64,000 nt of DNA from Marseilla massiliensis. Lineage in GTDB: Bacteria; Bacteroidota; Bacteroidia; Bacteroidales; Bacteroidaceae. The notes below the pieces were generated by a model, which was not told the origin of the DNA, did not search any database, and saw only the letters and a list, made by a program, of their open reading frames with translations. Location: the NCBI RefSeq assembly GCF_016899955.1, contig NZ_JACJJL010000015.1:39061-103060 (forward strand), written 5' to 3'. The first letter of the stretch is position 1. Each line of letters opens with the position of its first letter. The position numbers were made by a program, and so were the translations under genes. Positions 9,514 through 18,957 of the stretch are shown here, piece by piece.

Positions 9514-9574
9514 GCATGCCAAAGTTCCAAAATAGACCGTAGCGGGCTACGCGACCGATGAGACTTTGGTATGC
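9514..9574. repeat. 61-bp symmetric palindromic element
   Basis: GCATGCCAAAGT (9514-9525) pairs with ACTTTGGTATGC (9563-9574), one G-U pair included. The exact centre is the 14-bp perfect palindrome CGTAGCGGGCTACG (9538-9551). The same 14-mer on the opposite strand is the centre of the element at 22226-22386. Confidence 0.6.
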
Positions 9575-9683
9575 GGCCCGAAAGAGCACACAAGATGGTG
9601 GCAAAGATATATAGGACATCTGCAAGACCCAATTGTATCGATTAATTTCGAACAGATACTTATATCATTTAATTCCGATTAAT

Positions 9684-11420
9684 ATGAACAAATTGCACTC
9701 CATCATGGCCATGTTAGTTACTATATTGTTTAGCATGCCTTCTTTTGCCCAAGAACAAAAGCTCAACCCCGAAAGAGTCAGAAACCAAGAAGCCGTTTAC
9801 AACGCATCTGAGAAGACTGTAACAATTACAGCCGAAGCCCCAACTCAAACAGAGTATGATTGGGACACGTATGTGCAGTATGACCTGACACATATTTCAT
9901 ACATCACAATCAAGAGGCATTTTCCTGGTGAAGAATGGCCGGATGAAGAACTGGGCCGAATAAACTCACCAAAGCCGGGGGCAGTAATTGCATTCGTTGA
10001 CAACAACATTGAAGTCGACAGGCAATATGAATACTCTATCACTGTGTTCGTGGACGATTTACACAGTCAGCAGTCATATCTCCAACTATATACATGATTG
10101 ACACCTAAAAGCCTAACGTCGTTTACAGCAAGCGTACCCAACCACAAATCAAATTTTGTTGACTTCACATTCACAGCCCCAGAGAGTGCAGAGACAGGAG
10201 AGTCTCTTGATGGCAATCAACTGAGCATACACCTATATAAATATGAAGGCATGTTTGAATACTCTGATGTACACACCATAGAAAATGTCACTCCGGGCCA
10301 AACATATTCTTGGCGACTGGAGGGATTGGACTTCGACAAGGCTTATTCTTTCCGAGCCGTGCCATTTGTTGGAAAAGAAGGAAAAGGAGATTTCTCAGAA
10401 GCCAATGTGTACATAGGTCTTGACTATCCGGGAAGTCCACAAAATTTGCAATGCCGCAGACAAGGCGATGGTGCAATAGTAACATGGGAGGCTCCTGCTT
10501 TGGGAGGCCGCGGAGGAAACTATGACCTCAATAACACAACATACACACTGTCGCGCATATATTCAGACGATACAGAAGAAATTGTTGGTCAAGGCATAAA
10601 AGAATTGTAGTATATTGACACTCCTGAATTTGACGAGGAACATTCCATCAGATACAAATTGATTGCTGAAAACAGTGCAGGACAATCGCTCAATGCAGCC
10701 AAATCAGAAACAATAAGTATTGGTAAACCATCAGGCATGCCGTTTTACGAAACATTTGCTAAAGGAAATCTGCAACATAAAGGATGGAGAACAGGGACTA
10801 CACAGAGCGATGAAGCATACACTTATGAAGCCTGGGATTTCCTGAGCCAAACGTCAATTTACTATTTCCCTAATGACGATTACATTTCAGTATTTCCTAA
10901 AACGGAAGGCGAAGGCATGGCCTGCTGCAAGTTTTACGGATACTCAACAGACGGACAGACAGAGAGTTTGGTGTCGCCGCACATTAATGTCAATAGCCTC
11001 AATAACATAACAATAAAATTATGGCTATATTTCATACCTGATGACGGCTCGAAAAACGAATTGCAAGCTTACGTAAATCGCGATGACGGAGAATGGGAAC
11101 AGGTATTCACCTCTATGAGTCTCGAAGGAGAAGAACCAGGATGGCGCGAAATTTCTTTGGACATAGATGCAAATGGAGCACAAAGGGCACAAATGAAACT
11201 TAGTGCCATCGCTCACGAAGGCTCACCAATTAGCATAATTTTAGACGACATCTCTATTGAGAAATCAAACATCAGTGCAATTAGCCGACATGGTATGCAA
11301 AATGGAAACGATGGCACGACAGAGTATTATTCAATAAACGGACAGCGCATAGATAAACCGTCAAACGGATTGTACATAATACGTAAAGGTGGACTATTCA
11401 CAAAGGAAATCCTGAAATAG
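9684..11420 (+). pseudogene. Secreted FN3 / choice-of-anchor protein with two in-frame stops
   Basis: One reading frame of 579 codons runs from the ATG at 9684 to 11420, broken only by TGA at 10095-10097 and TAG at 10608-10610; no frameshift is seen. The N-terminus is a signal peptide (ILFSMPSFAQ). The middle has FN3-like stretches (PGSPQNLQCRRQGDGAIVTW). A MAM/choice-of-anchor-J-like domain follows (MPFYETFAKG to IILDDISIEK). The end, YYSINGQRIDKPSNGLYIIR, is the Prevotella-type C-terminal sorting tail, so the intact protein was probably exported. Homology-like continuity across both stops argues for recent inactivation, suppression, or sequence error rather than three genes. Confidence 0.75.
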
Positions 11421-11464
11421 CCATTGTCTACAATACAATAAACGCTCTGTCACTTAAAGGGCGA

Positions 11465-11890
11465 ATGATAAAACGTGGCAAAAAAAACAACTGTTGGTTT
11501 ATGAGATATATTATATTCTTGCTATTTCCTATGATGGTTTTCGTCAGTTGTGCGAATAAATATAACTATACCAACGAAGTTTTCTCAACTCAACTACTAT
11601 GCAATGATAGTATCATAACTATTTCTATGCAGTGGATTGAGAATAGACGAACTCCAATGACTGGTGAAATAGTGGTAGAGGTTAGTAATACCGTTGGTCT
11701 TATAAGTATAGGAAAGTATGTATTTTTACAGGAAGGCGACCAAATTATATTGAGTAGCGAAACAGAATATAATATTTGTATGCTTAACTTAACGCCGTAT
11801 TCAAAGGACTCCATAAAAATTAGTAATAATATTGCACCAATATTCTATGTAAAGTCTGATAGCATCGTGCTTTATAAAATGGAACTATAA
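11465..11890 (+). CDS. Small lipoprotein of unknown function
   Basis: A 141-residue product. The lipoprotein signal (MRYIIFLLFPMMVFVSC) suggests that the in-frame ATG at 11501 may be the real start, giving 129 residues. The mature part is beta-rich with no recognised domain. Base composition is AT-richer than the genes before 9 kb, like the broken secreted gene upstream, which hints that the two arrived or decay together. Confidence 0.6.
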   Translation: MIKRGKKNNCWFMRYIIFLLFPMMVFVSCANKYNYTNEVFSTQLLCNDSIITISMQWIENRRTPMTGEIVVEVSNTVGLISIGKYVFLQEGDQIILSSETEYNICMLNLTPYSKDSIKISNNIAPIFYVKSDSIVLYKMEL

Positions 11891-12422
11891 TATTTGATGT
11901 TGCGAAATAATCAATGAGCATAGGGGGGCATCCAAAATATGATGCGCTCCCTTTTGTTTGTATCAATTCCACGCCAAACTTGCGCTTCATCAGCTCCACC
12001 AACTCGGCATTATAGTCCACGTAGCTTTGGAACTTTGCAATAATAATAGCCCGAAGCCTACGGAAGTCCTGCGATGCTCCTTTTCTATCTTCCTAAAGCG
12101 AGTGGTTATCTCTTCCTATGATAACGTGAGTTCGATGAATTTAGAAGAGTGATAATAGGGTGCCTTTTCTTCTTTTCACTTGTATGCATGGTTTCTTGAT
12201 AAATAAGCTGTAAGCATCCAACCCTGCTAGTAAGTTGACGACGAAATTGTCAAATGAACGATGTCTTGAATGCAATATTAGCAATTGACTATTTCCAACT
12301 CTATTATTTATATGGACTTCAAATCAAGTTACTTCGTTTACCTTGATTGTTACATATAAAATGAAATGTATAGATGCGTTCAATAAGTGCGTACGCACAC
12401 AAATAAAGAAGATTGCCACATT
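11891..12422. other. AT-rich gap with a possible minus-strand gene remnant
   Basis: No intact gene. On the minus strand around 12130-11930, two short frames could join through one frameshift: EEITTRFRKIEKEHRRTS, then AKFQSYVDYNAELVELMKR. They read like protein but are too short to assign. I treat this as a probable remnant. The remainder shows nothing that I can name. Confidence 0.3.
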
Positions 12423-12471
12423 TAAAATAAAAGGAGTACCGTTCGCCTTCGACGGCATAACGATACTCCTT
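12423..12471 (-). terminator. Terminator of the DUF2141 operon
   Basis: AAGGAGTA and TACTCCTT form an 8-bp outer stem, with CGTT/AACG inside. Read on the minus strand it ends CTCCTTTTATTTT, a T-rich tail, 13 bp after the regulator's stop. Confidence 0.75.
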
Positions 12472-12483
12472 CTTGGTTAAGCG

Positions 12484-12768
12484 CTACAGATTCAAATAGG
12501 ACTTGAGCGTCGCAATATACTCTTCCATTGCCAACTTCCCTTGCTCAGTGAGGCGACAGGTTGTACGCGTCTTTTTTCCCACAAATCCTTTTGTTATCTG
12601 AATATATCCGGCATTGCTTAATTTATCCAACTGCACACTGATATTGCCAGATGTGGCATTGGTCTGCTCTTTCAAGTAGCTGAAATCCGCTTCCTCTACC
12701 GAGACCAGCAATGTCATTATAGCCAACCTTAGTTGGGAATGAATAATCGGATTCAGTTCCTTCAGCAT
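12484..12768 (-). CDS. Winged-helix transcriptional regulator
   Basis: The 94-residue protein is a single winged-helix domain (HTH_27/MarR-like, PF13601): IIHSQLRLAIMTLL, then LKEQTNATSGNISVQLDKL as helices 2 and 3, the wing GYIQITKGFVGKKTRTTCRL, and the closing LTEQGKLAMEEY dimerisation helix. Such proteins often regulate the membrane protein encoded beside them. It overlaps that gene by 7 bp and ends the operon. The DNA target is unknown. Confidence 0.8.
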   Translation of the reverse strand: MLKELNPIIHSQLRLAIMTLLVSVEEADFSYLKEQTNATSGNISVQLDKLSNAGYIQITKGFVGKKTRTTCRLTEQGKLAMEEYIATLKSYLNL

Positions 12769-13376
12769 GACGTTAACATTTTACGATTAAGCGAATGACC
12801 AGGTATTATCATCATCACTAAAAATGATACACCAAACAACAAGTTCCACCAATCAGACACCTCCTTGCCGGTAACCATAGATGCCAGCATATATATAGAA
12901 ATGGCAAAGGCTACCAATGGAGAATATACCATCAGCTTAAAATCTGAAATGATTCCGGTAATGGCTACACCAATGCCTGCATACAACAATGACAAAGGCA
13001 ACATGAGTCCAAAATTGCATTTCCCTGCCAGATATCCAAACAAGGCCAGGCCAATCACTGTTAGGAAAAAGAGTTGTCCCAAAATGCGCCAAGTGCTGTT
13101 AATAGCTTTGTCCATGTGGGTGATGACACTAACATCTTTTTTCTTCCGAAATGCAATCCATAATGAAGGAGTAAACATGAGAAACCAAAGAGCAGCCCAT
13201 ACGGAATTACCGGTTGTATGTACAAGAAAATACACAACAACTGACAATATGACTGCAGGATAACCATAGCAGAGCAAGATATTACCGTTACCAACTTTCA
13301 TGTTTCGCTTGCTCTGCTGAATCATTTGAGTAATCAGTTCTAAACTGTCTTGCTCGGTAAATTCTTTTTCCTTCAT
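12762..13376 (-). CDS. Integral membrane protein of unknown function
   Basis: The 204 residues give a charged cytoplasmic N-terminus (about 30 residues) followed by about six membrane helices, beginning ILLCYGYPAVILSVVVYFLV. No known domain is recognised. It sits between a DUF2141 protein and a winged-helix regulator in a tight operon, and the regulator probably controls it. This gene and the regulator form a recurrent Bacteroidetes pairing as far as I recall; the pairing's function is unknown to me. Confidence 0.65.
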   Translation of the reverse strand: MKEKEFTEQDSLELITQMIQQSKRNMKVGNGNILLCYGYPAVILSVVVYFLVHTTGNSVWAALWFLMFTPSLWIAFRKKKDVSVITHMDKAINSTWRILGQLFFLTVIGLALFGYLAGKCNFGLMLPLSLLYAGIGVAITGIISDFKLMVYSPLVAFAISIYMLASMVTGKEVSDWWNLLFGVSFLVMMIIPGHSLNRKMLTSC

Positions 13377-13380
13377 TTCA

Positions 13381-13785
13381 TTAATGATTTATAGGTTGAT
13401 TATTATTGGCATGTTTTTTACGCACATCAACTAACTTAATCTCGAAAGTTTGGCCATCTTCGGTTATCTGCACATTCTGTACAGCACAAAACTCGATTGG
13501 CAACTTGTCATCGGACATGTCCATTTTGAAGTTGCCGTTTGCATCATGGAAAACATAGATGGCCTGCTTTCCAAGAGGAAACTCATTCAGACAAATTGTA
13601 ACAACACTATCGGAAGCCTCCGCCATACCGTAATGCTTGCCATTGGCTGTTGCAAGTAGCACTTTTCCTTGCTTATTCGGAATATTCGAAATTCTAAAGG
13701 AAACAGACTTGGCTGTTTGAGCAAATAGTGGTCGCACTCCCACTATTGAGAACATCATGACCACGATGGATAATAACTTTTTCAT
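13381..13785 (-). CDS. DUF2141-family secreted protein
   Basis: The 134-residue product has a signal peptide ending near VRPLFAQ and one DUF2141 beta-sandwich domain. The family signature is seen as LGKQAIYVFHDANGNFKMDM, a calcium-loop-like DxNxNxKxD run. Function of the family is unknown; it is periplasmic or surface-exposed. It is first in the minus-strand operon and has its own promoter at 13867-13874. The gap to the next gene is 4 bp. Confidence 0.8.
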   Translation of the reverse strand: MKKLLSIVVMMFSIVGVRPLFAQTAKSVSFRISNIPNKQGKVLLATANGKHYGMAEASDSVVTICLNEFPLGKQAIYVFHDANGNFKMDMSDDKLPIEFCAVQNVQITEDGQTFEIKLVDVRKKHANNNQPINH

Positions 13786-13866
13786 ACACTTTAATTTTAA
13801 CTGATTTATACTACAACCTGTCGACAGACGAAAGAAATGGAAACATTATCCATATCAATTCTTGCA

Positions 13867-13898
13867 CAAATATAAATAGATTTATTTTATAAACCAAA
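13867..13898 (-). promoter_or_regulatory. Promoter of the DUF2141 operon
   Basis: On the minus strand, TTTG (13898-13895), a 20-bp spacer and TATATTTG (13874-13867) form a full consensus Bacteroidetes promoter. The leader to the ATG at 13785 is about 80 nt. Confidence 0.7.
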
Positions 13899-14017
13899 TT
13901 ATATGATGAGTTTTTTGACGTAATATTGAATTAGGCGTGATTTCGATGAATTAATCTCCCAAAAGAGCGCGACAATCATTATCTCAATATAGAAAAAGCC
14001 CTTTTCATATCTATAGC

Positions 14018-14374
14018 TTGGAATATATGCGCCCGGTTTTCGCGTCGCTCGGCTTCAACGTCGAGGGAGGGGAGTTCGTCTATGCCAAGAAGGACAAGGT
14101 CAACCCGTCGCAGCAAATAGACATCGTGCAGAAGCTCTCTTCCATGGGGCTGCCCATCGATGACGACGATCTCTATGATACGTTCTGTGTCAAGAAGCCC
14201 GACAACTACGAACAGCTCAAGGCTGAGAAACAGGCCGAAAAGGAAGCCGCACGCAAGGCCTTGGCTTCTCTGCCATCCCAAGACTCCCGGCCTTCCCGGA
14301 ATGCCAGTCAAAAATCATTCAAGCAGCGTTTGAACGGTTTTTTCGGCATCGCCCCGGAGCATCCCGGGGCTTGA
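14018..14374 (+). pseudogene. Mu-like phage portal protein (DUF935), C-terminal fragment
   Basis: About 118 codons are open. The start is missing: nothing upstream of about 14010 continues the frame, and the first usable codon is a TTG. The text FASLGFNVEGGEFVYAKK, QKLSSMGLPIDDDDLYDTF and the charged tail match the C-terminus of Mu gp29-type portal proteins, which form the ring through which DNA enters the head. GC content is higher than in the gene upstream. It overlaps the MuF gene by 4 bp, as in Mu-like phages. Confidence 0.6.
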
Positions 14375-15666
14375 CAGTCCAAGACATTGACGGCCTGTAT
14401 TATGGCGAGGGGCACTGCTCCTGCTGCCATCCCCACTTCCCCTCCCCACATGGGAGGTCGGCAGGGGCTTCCTTTTCTTTCTCCGCCGATGTGCTGGCCG
14501 CGTTCATGCGCAAGGTATATCGGGGATTCGATACGGCCGCCGGGGTCGAGCCGGCCATGTGGCGCGAGGTCTTGCGCATCGTCAACTCCGCCACGGTGGA
14601 GGGGCTTGCCGAAGCCGGGGCGCCGCCTACCCACGAAACAGGCTTCTATGCCGCGCTGAGGCATTCCAACGAGGTTTTCGCCGCGTTCAAGGTGCACAAC
14701 ATGGGGCGGCTAATGGCATCCAGGCTCATCGGCGCGGACGGCAAGCTCAAGCCGTTCGGCAAATGGGCGGAGGAAGTGGCCCCCATCACGTCGCACCATG
14801 TCGGGGCATGGCTGCGCACGGAGTACGACACGGCACTCATACGCGCCCATAACGCCGCCGACTGGCGAAGGTTCGAACGCGACAAGGACGTGATGCCAAA
14901 CCTGCGCTGGATGCCTACCACGTCGCCAACACCCGAAAGCTCGCACCGCGCCTTTTGGGAACTACGCCTCACGCTGCCTGTCGGCGACCCGTTTTGGAAC
15001 GAACATCATCCGGGCGACCGCTGGAACTGCAAATGCTCCCTCGAGCAGACCGACGAACCGGCAACGCCGGAACTCAAGGCGGAATTCGACGGGCTCAGGC
15101 CGCAGCGCGGACTGGAAAACAACACCGGGCGCGACGGACGCACCTTCAGCGACAATCACCCGTATTTCCCTGAATCGTGCGCCAAGTGCGGCTTCTACCG
15201 TAAGGCCAACATCAAGAACCGCATCCTCGGAGGCTTCACCAACCGCCAAAAGGACTGCTACAACTGCCCCTTCATTGACGGATGCCTGTATGGTACTGAA
15301 AAAGGGGAGATAAAGGATATAAAGAAAGCGGCAAGGCAAACGCTCCAGGGTGCATCTCTCTCTCACCCTGACTTTAATGGCAAGATTACTGTCTCAAGGC
15401 GAAGTATAGACGAATGGACCAACCAGCCGCATATACATTATGCTGAGAAAAACAGGATGCTTCTATATATCGACGACGTTCTAAAACAATCAAAGTACTT
15501 GGGACCAGGAAACGACAAAACAGATGGGAATGTTACTATCCATCTCTTTGAGACATCAATACGTGGCGATAAAACTTGGATTATTGTGAAAGAATACACA
15601 GACGGGAATACTATCCTCTACAGCATTTCAGACAGTGCCAATATATTGAAATCGCTGAGAAAATGA
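14371..15666 (+). CDS. MuF-type phage head protein with C-terminal nuclease-toxin-like domain
   Basis: The 431-residue protein has a MuF (Mu gpF-like, PF04233) minor head domain in its first 250 residues, seen in YDTALIRAHNAADW, PTPESSHRAFWELRLTLPV and FWNEHHPGDRWNCKCSLEQ, with the family's H-P-x-x-R-x-x-C-x-C ending. A Cys-containing linker follows (ESCAKCGFYRK). The last 110 residues, from LQGASLSHPDFNGKITVSRR to the end, look like the small RNase-like domains (PBECR group: barnase, EndoU, colicin E5/D, RelE-like) often fused to MuF proteins. Head part is firm; toxin part is inference. It looks intact although its phage is not. Confidence 0.75.
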   Translation: MTVQDIDGLYYGEGHCSCCHPHFPSPHGRSAGASFSFSADVLAAFMRKVYRGFDTAAGVEPAMWREVLRIVNSATVEGLAEAGAPPTHETGFYAALRHSNEVFAAFKVHNMGRLMASRLIGADGKLKPFGKWAEEVAPITSHHVGAWLRTEYDTALIRAHNAADWRRFERDKDVMPNLRWMPTTSPTPESSHRAFWELRLTLPVGDPFWNEHHPGDRWNCKCSLEQTDEPATPELKAEFDGLRPQRGLENNTGRDGRTFSDNHPYFPESCAKCGFYRKANIKNRILGGFTNRQKDCYNCPFIDGCLYGTEKGEIKDIKKAARQTLQGASLSHPDFNGKITVSRRSIDEWTNQPHIHYAEKNRMLLYIDDVLKQSKYLGPGNDKTDGNVTIHLFETSIRGDKTWIIVKEYTDGNTILYSISDSANILKSLRK

Positions 15667-15756
15667 AAAAGTCCCAAGTCACGGCTGGAACTACAATCCA
15701 GCATAGACAAGGAACTTTTCCGCTACAAAGATAGCAATTTATTCTCAACAACAAGC

Positions 15757-16128
15757 ATGAACGGACAAAATATTACTGCCATGGAGGCAAAAGACATAGA
15801 AAAATTGGTCAGAAAGGCAAAAGACGACATTGAAAAGGAGGTGCGCGACCGGCTGCCGCGTAAGGTCGGCATAACGGCCGTAAACCATTTCCGGCAGAAC
15901 TTCCGCGATGCCGGATGGCGAGACAACGGACTGCATCCCTGGAAAAAGACGCGAAGGCAGCAGGGCGGCGAACCTGACGCAAAATACACGCCGCTGACTT
16001 CACGGCGCGACCACCTCATGCGCTACCTCCAGTACGAGCAGACCGCACCGGGAGAGGTCACCGTCACATACCCGTGCCATACGCGGCCAGTAGAAAAGAG
16101 ATTTTTAGGAATAAATAGTCATAAATAA
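15757..16128 (+). pseudogene. Mu gpG-like virion morphogenesis protein, 3'-truncated
   Basis: The first 105 or so residues fit phage virion morphogenesis proteins: charged N-terminal helix, NHFRQNFRDAGWRD and PWKKTRRQQGG. After PGEVTVTYPCHTRP the expected YAAIHNEGG-type core is replaced by a short unrelated tail ending at 16128. The break near 16085 marks the right end of the prophage remnant. No tail, lysis or integrase genes accompany it. Confidence 0.6.
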
Positions 16129-16164
16129 CTATTGCTGGTTTTACACCTAAATACTTATCTGTTT

Positions 16165-16812
16165 CTACTTATGATTACAACAGATGTAACCTTCCTGGTC
16201 ATATGCTTTTCTTTCTTTATGAATTAATTCTATTAACCTTTGCAATTCAAGTATATCTGATTTGATATCCTTAAAATGTTCACACTGTTCATCATATCTT
16301 TTACGAGAACCAGACTTCAAACGGGATTCAATATCATCCGGTATTAAATAGGAAGAACGCTCTTTGCCTAAATATTGCCGAAACTCAAAGAGAAATATGC
16401 TGATTCCAGCCAGATCAAAGTCGCCGAAGTGAAGATAATGGTTGGAAATAGTGCACAGCCATCTTCTAAGGTCGGTCGACTGAGGATACCGGGATACAAA
16501 CAGCACTTTGTCTGAAAGTCCATGAGCATGAAGATACTCCTCAAAGAATCTGCGCTGCCTACGGATCATACTGAAATTTTCCATATTCTCGACACCAATT
16601 ACTACGACATCTTCGGGAATTGTAAATTTCTTCCAATCTGAGACAAAGAGGAAGCTTCCTTCTTGCGGATTTACCGGGAATGGTTCTCCACCAAGGAAAC
16701 ACTCGACACGTTCATAACTGTTTACAGGAAACCCAGGGCAGGAACGAATCATAACAAGTTTGGAGTTTCCTGTTTCCGTTGCCATTAAAGCACGGGAATC
16801 GTAAGTGCACAA
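16165..16812 (-). pseudogene. TOPRIM protein fragment resembling the JetD C-terminus
   Basis: Read on the minus strand, about 215 codons end at 16165. The text VVVIGVENMENFSMI supplies the TOPRIM glutamate motif, and HFGDFDLAGISIFLFEF the DxD motif, in the layout of DUF2220/JetD, the nuclease subunit of Wadjet anti-plasmid systems, or a related DUF7281-like family. The frame stays open further upstream, to 17235, but there it is only the antisense of a DUF4468 gene, so the true N-terminus is lost. No JetA, JetB or JetC gene is adjacent. I regard it as a remnant. Confidence 0.55.
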
Positions 16813-17352
16813 GTGACGCTCGACAAGAACAACGCCATCACTTATGTACACGTGATTGAGGCTCCGGGGAAGACCAAAGACAATCTTTATGTACTGCTTA
16901 ACTATTGGTTTACTGCGACCTTCAACGACGCAAATGCGGTCATAAAGTTGAACGACAAGGCATTGGGCACCATCATCGCACAGGGCCATGTTGCCGACAT
17001 TGCACAGCATGCAGGAGGCACCAGCGCCTACAACGTCAGCATCAGTCCTGTAATCAAGTGTGACATAAAGGACGAAAGAGTCCGTGTCACCTACACCGTA
17101 CCTTACTACAAGGTTGTACGCACCATCGGCGGCGGATGGATGAGTGCCCTGGGCGGCGGCAATAGCCGCCAGACTCAAACTGATGAGAACTGGGCTATAG
17201 ACAAATGTTTCCCCTTTGCAAAGAAAGACTCTCACAAGAAAACCTCATGCAAGGCCCTTGTCATGGCTCACGCTTACTCAAATGTGGTGATGGACAAGAT
17301 TGAAGAGTGCATAACGAACGGACTCTCCGGCAACGAAGGGAGCGACTGGTAG
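16798..17352 (+). pseudogene. DUF4468-domain protein, 5'-truncated
   Basis: The frame opens after a stop at 16786 with no signal peptide, although intact DUF4468 proteins are secreted. The domain itself is clear: LDKNNAITYVHVIEAPGKTK, then LLNYWFTATFNDANAVIKL and GTIIAQGHV. A tail with a cysteine follows (SHKKTSCKALVMAHAYSNVV). The join with the oppositely oriented TOPRIM fragment lies near 16800-16815. It ends before a good terminator at 17383. Confidence 0.6.
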
Positions 17353-17382
17353 AACCGTAAACGCTAACGCTTTACATAATCA

Positions 17383-17426
17383 GGGAGATGCATGCCATGA
17401 GTATGCACCTCCCTTTCTTTTTGTTT
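17383..17426 (+). terminator. Intrinsic terminator
   Basis: GGGAGATGCAT pairs with ATGCACCTCCC (one A-C mismatch) and is followed by TTTCTTTTTGTTTTT. It belongs to the DUF4468 gene. Confidence 0.8.
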
Positions 17427-17573
17427 TTGCCGCCTGCCATGACACCGCCCACAATGCAGCATGGAGCTTGCCTGGGTTACATCGCGCCTGAATAGAATGA
17501 TATGATAAAACAAGATCATATATCTTAATATATAATGAATGTTATAAGATTTCGTGAAGTCAAGCCAATTCCG

Positions 17574-17581
17574 TAACTTTG
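17574..17581 (+). promoter_or_regulatory. -7 box of the DUF1294 gene
   Basis: TAACTTTG ends 10 bases before the ATG at 17592, giving a leader of only about 6 nt. Confidence 0.6.
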
Positions 17582-17591
17582 CATTATCATC

Positions 17592-17873
17592 ATGAACGAA
17601 ATTCATATCATACTTACAATATATCTCATTGCCATCAACATCGCAACCTTCTTTGTATATGGCATTGACAAGTGGAAGGCAAGGCGTTCCAAGTGGCGCA
17701 TCCCCGAGTCCACGCTGCTCACGCTTGCGGTTTTGGGTGGCAGCATTGGCGCTTTTATCGGCATGAGAACATGGTACCACAAGACGATGCACAATAAATT
17801 CAAGTACGGTGTGCCATTGATTATCAATCTGCAAGTGGTCTTAGCCGTATATATTTACATAAGATTTCACTGA
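17592..17873 (+). CDS. DUF1294 small membrane protein
   Basis: The 93-residue product has three to four hydrophobic segments and the family hallmark YGIDKWKARRSKWRIPESTL followed by LGGSIGAFIGM and HKTMHNKFKYGVP. DUF1294 proteins are small inner-membrane proteins of unknown role, sometimes fused to cold-shock domains; none is fused here. The stop lies 13 bp before glycerate kinase, so the genes are probably cotranscribed. Confidence 0.85.
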   Translation: MNEIHIILTIYLIAINIATFFVYGIDKWKARRSKWRIPESTLLTLAVLGGSIGAFIGMRTWYHKTMHNKFKYGVPLIINLQVVLAVYIYIRFH

Positions 17874-17886
17874 AATTGCGGAAAGC

Positions 17887-18948
17887 ATGAAATACATATT
17901 GGCAATAGACTCATTCAAAGGCAGCCTGTCGTCTGCTGAGGTTGAGGAAGCCTTGGCACGCTCGCTGTATAAATATGGTGCAGAAGTGGTTTCCATTACA
18001 ATGTCGGATGGTGGCGAAGGAATGCTCGAAGCATTCACGGAGGCAATGCATGGCAATATAGTGGAGGCACAGGTGCACGACCCGCTCATGCGCCCCATCA
18101 CGGCACAATATGGCATAGCTAATGACGGAACTGCAATAATTGAGACTTCAAGGGCTTGCGGACTGACCCTGATGACGGAAGAAGAGCGTAACCCGATGGT
18201 GGCAACCACCTACGGTGTGGGCGAACTCGTGGCGCATGCCGTGAAGCAGGGCGCTCAAAACTTCATCATCGGTCTTGGAGGAAGCGGAACAAGCGATGTA
18301 GGCATTGGCATGTTGAAGGCAATGACCGATATCTTTGCAAAAGGAGAAACGATAGACCGGGTGATTAAACACACATTGAAGGATTGCAAATTCACGCTTG
18401 CCTCCGATGTCCGCAATCCGCTTTACGGTGAGAATGGGGCCGCGCAGGTCTTTGCGAAACAAAAAGGGGCAAACGAAGAAATGATTGCCAAGCTTGATGA
18501 GAGAGCGCAGCGCTTTGCCGGTTTTTCATACCGCCACTTCGGCTTCGACCGTTCAAACGCGCCAGGGGCAGGGGCTGCTGGCGGGTTGGGCTATGCTTTC
18601 ATGCAATATTTTGGCGGGAAGGCCGTGTCGGGAGCCGACCTCCTACTCGACATCATTGACTTTGACCGACTCATTGCCGACGCCGACGTCATCATCACGG
18701 GCGAGGGCCGTGCCGATGGGCAGACGTTGATGGGCAAACTACCTGAACGCATACTGCAAAGGGCAAAGAAACATAAAATACCCGTATGGCTTGTTGCCGG
18801 GCAAGCAAAAGACAAAGAACGCCTGCTTGCTGCCGGCTTTACAAAAGCGGTAGGCATAACGCCAGAAGGAATGGACATGGACGAGGCAATGAACCCCGAC
18901 GTGGCAAAAGACAATATACGACGATGGGCAGAAACAGTGAAACAATAA
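17887..18948 (+). CDS. Glycerate kinase (GarK/GlxK family)
   Basis: The 353-residue enzyme phosphorylates D-glycerate with ATP, normally giving 2-phosphoglycerate in this family. Seen are the N-terminal DSFKGSLSSAEVEEA, the central IIGLGGSGTSDVGIGML, the glycine-rich APGAGAAGGLGYAFM and the C-terminal ITGEGRADGQTLMGK, all in family order; length is slightly under the usual 370-380. It is the middle gene of a DUF1294-kinase-FKBP group. Confidence 0.9.
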   Translation: MKYILAIDSFKGSLSSAEVEEALARSLYKYGAEVVSITMSDGGEGMLEAFTEAMHGNIVEAQVHDPLMRPITAQYGIANDGTAIIETSRACGLTLMTEEERNPMVATTYGVGELVAHAVKQGAQNFIIGLGGSGTSDVGIGMLKAMTDIFAKGETIDRVIKHTLKDCKFTLASDVRNPLYGENGAAQVFAKQKGANEEMIAKLDERAQRFAGFSYRHFGFDRSNAPGAGAAGGLGYAFMQYFGGKAVSGADLLLDIIDFDRLIADADVIITGEGRADGQTLMGKLPERILQRAKKHKIPVWLVAGQAKDKERLLAAGFTKAVGITPEGMDMDEAMNPDVAKDNIRRWAETVKQ

Positions 18949-18957
18949 ACAAAGACT

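Noticed and set aside
16815..17235. N-terminal part of the long minus-strand frame ending at 16165
   Set aside because: It is the antisense of the DUF4468 fragment; only the part below about 16812 reads as TOPRIM protein.
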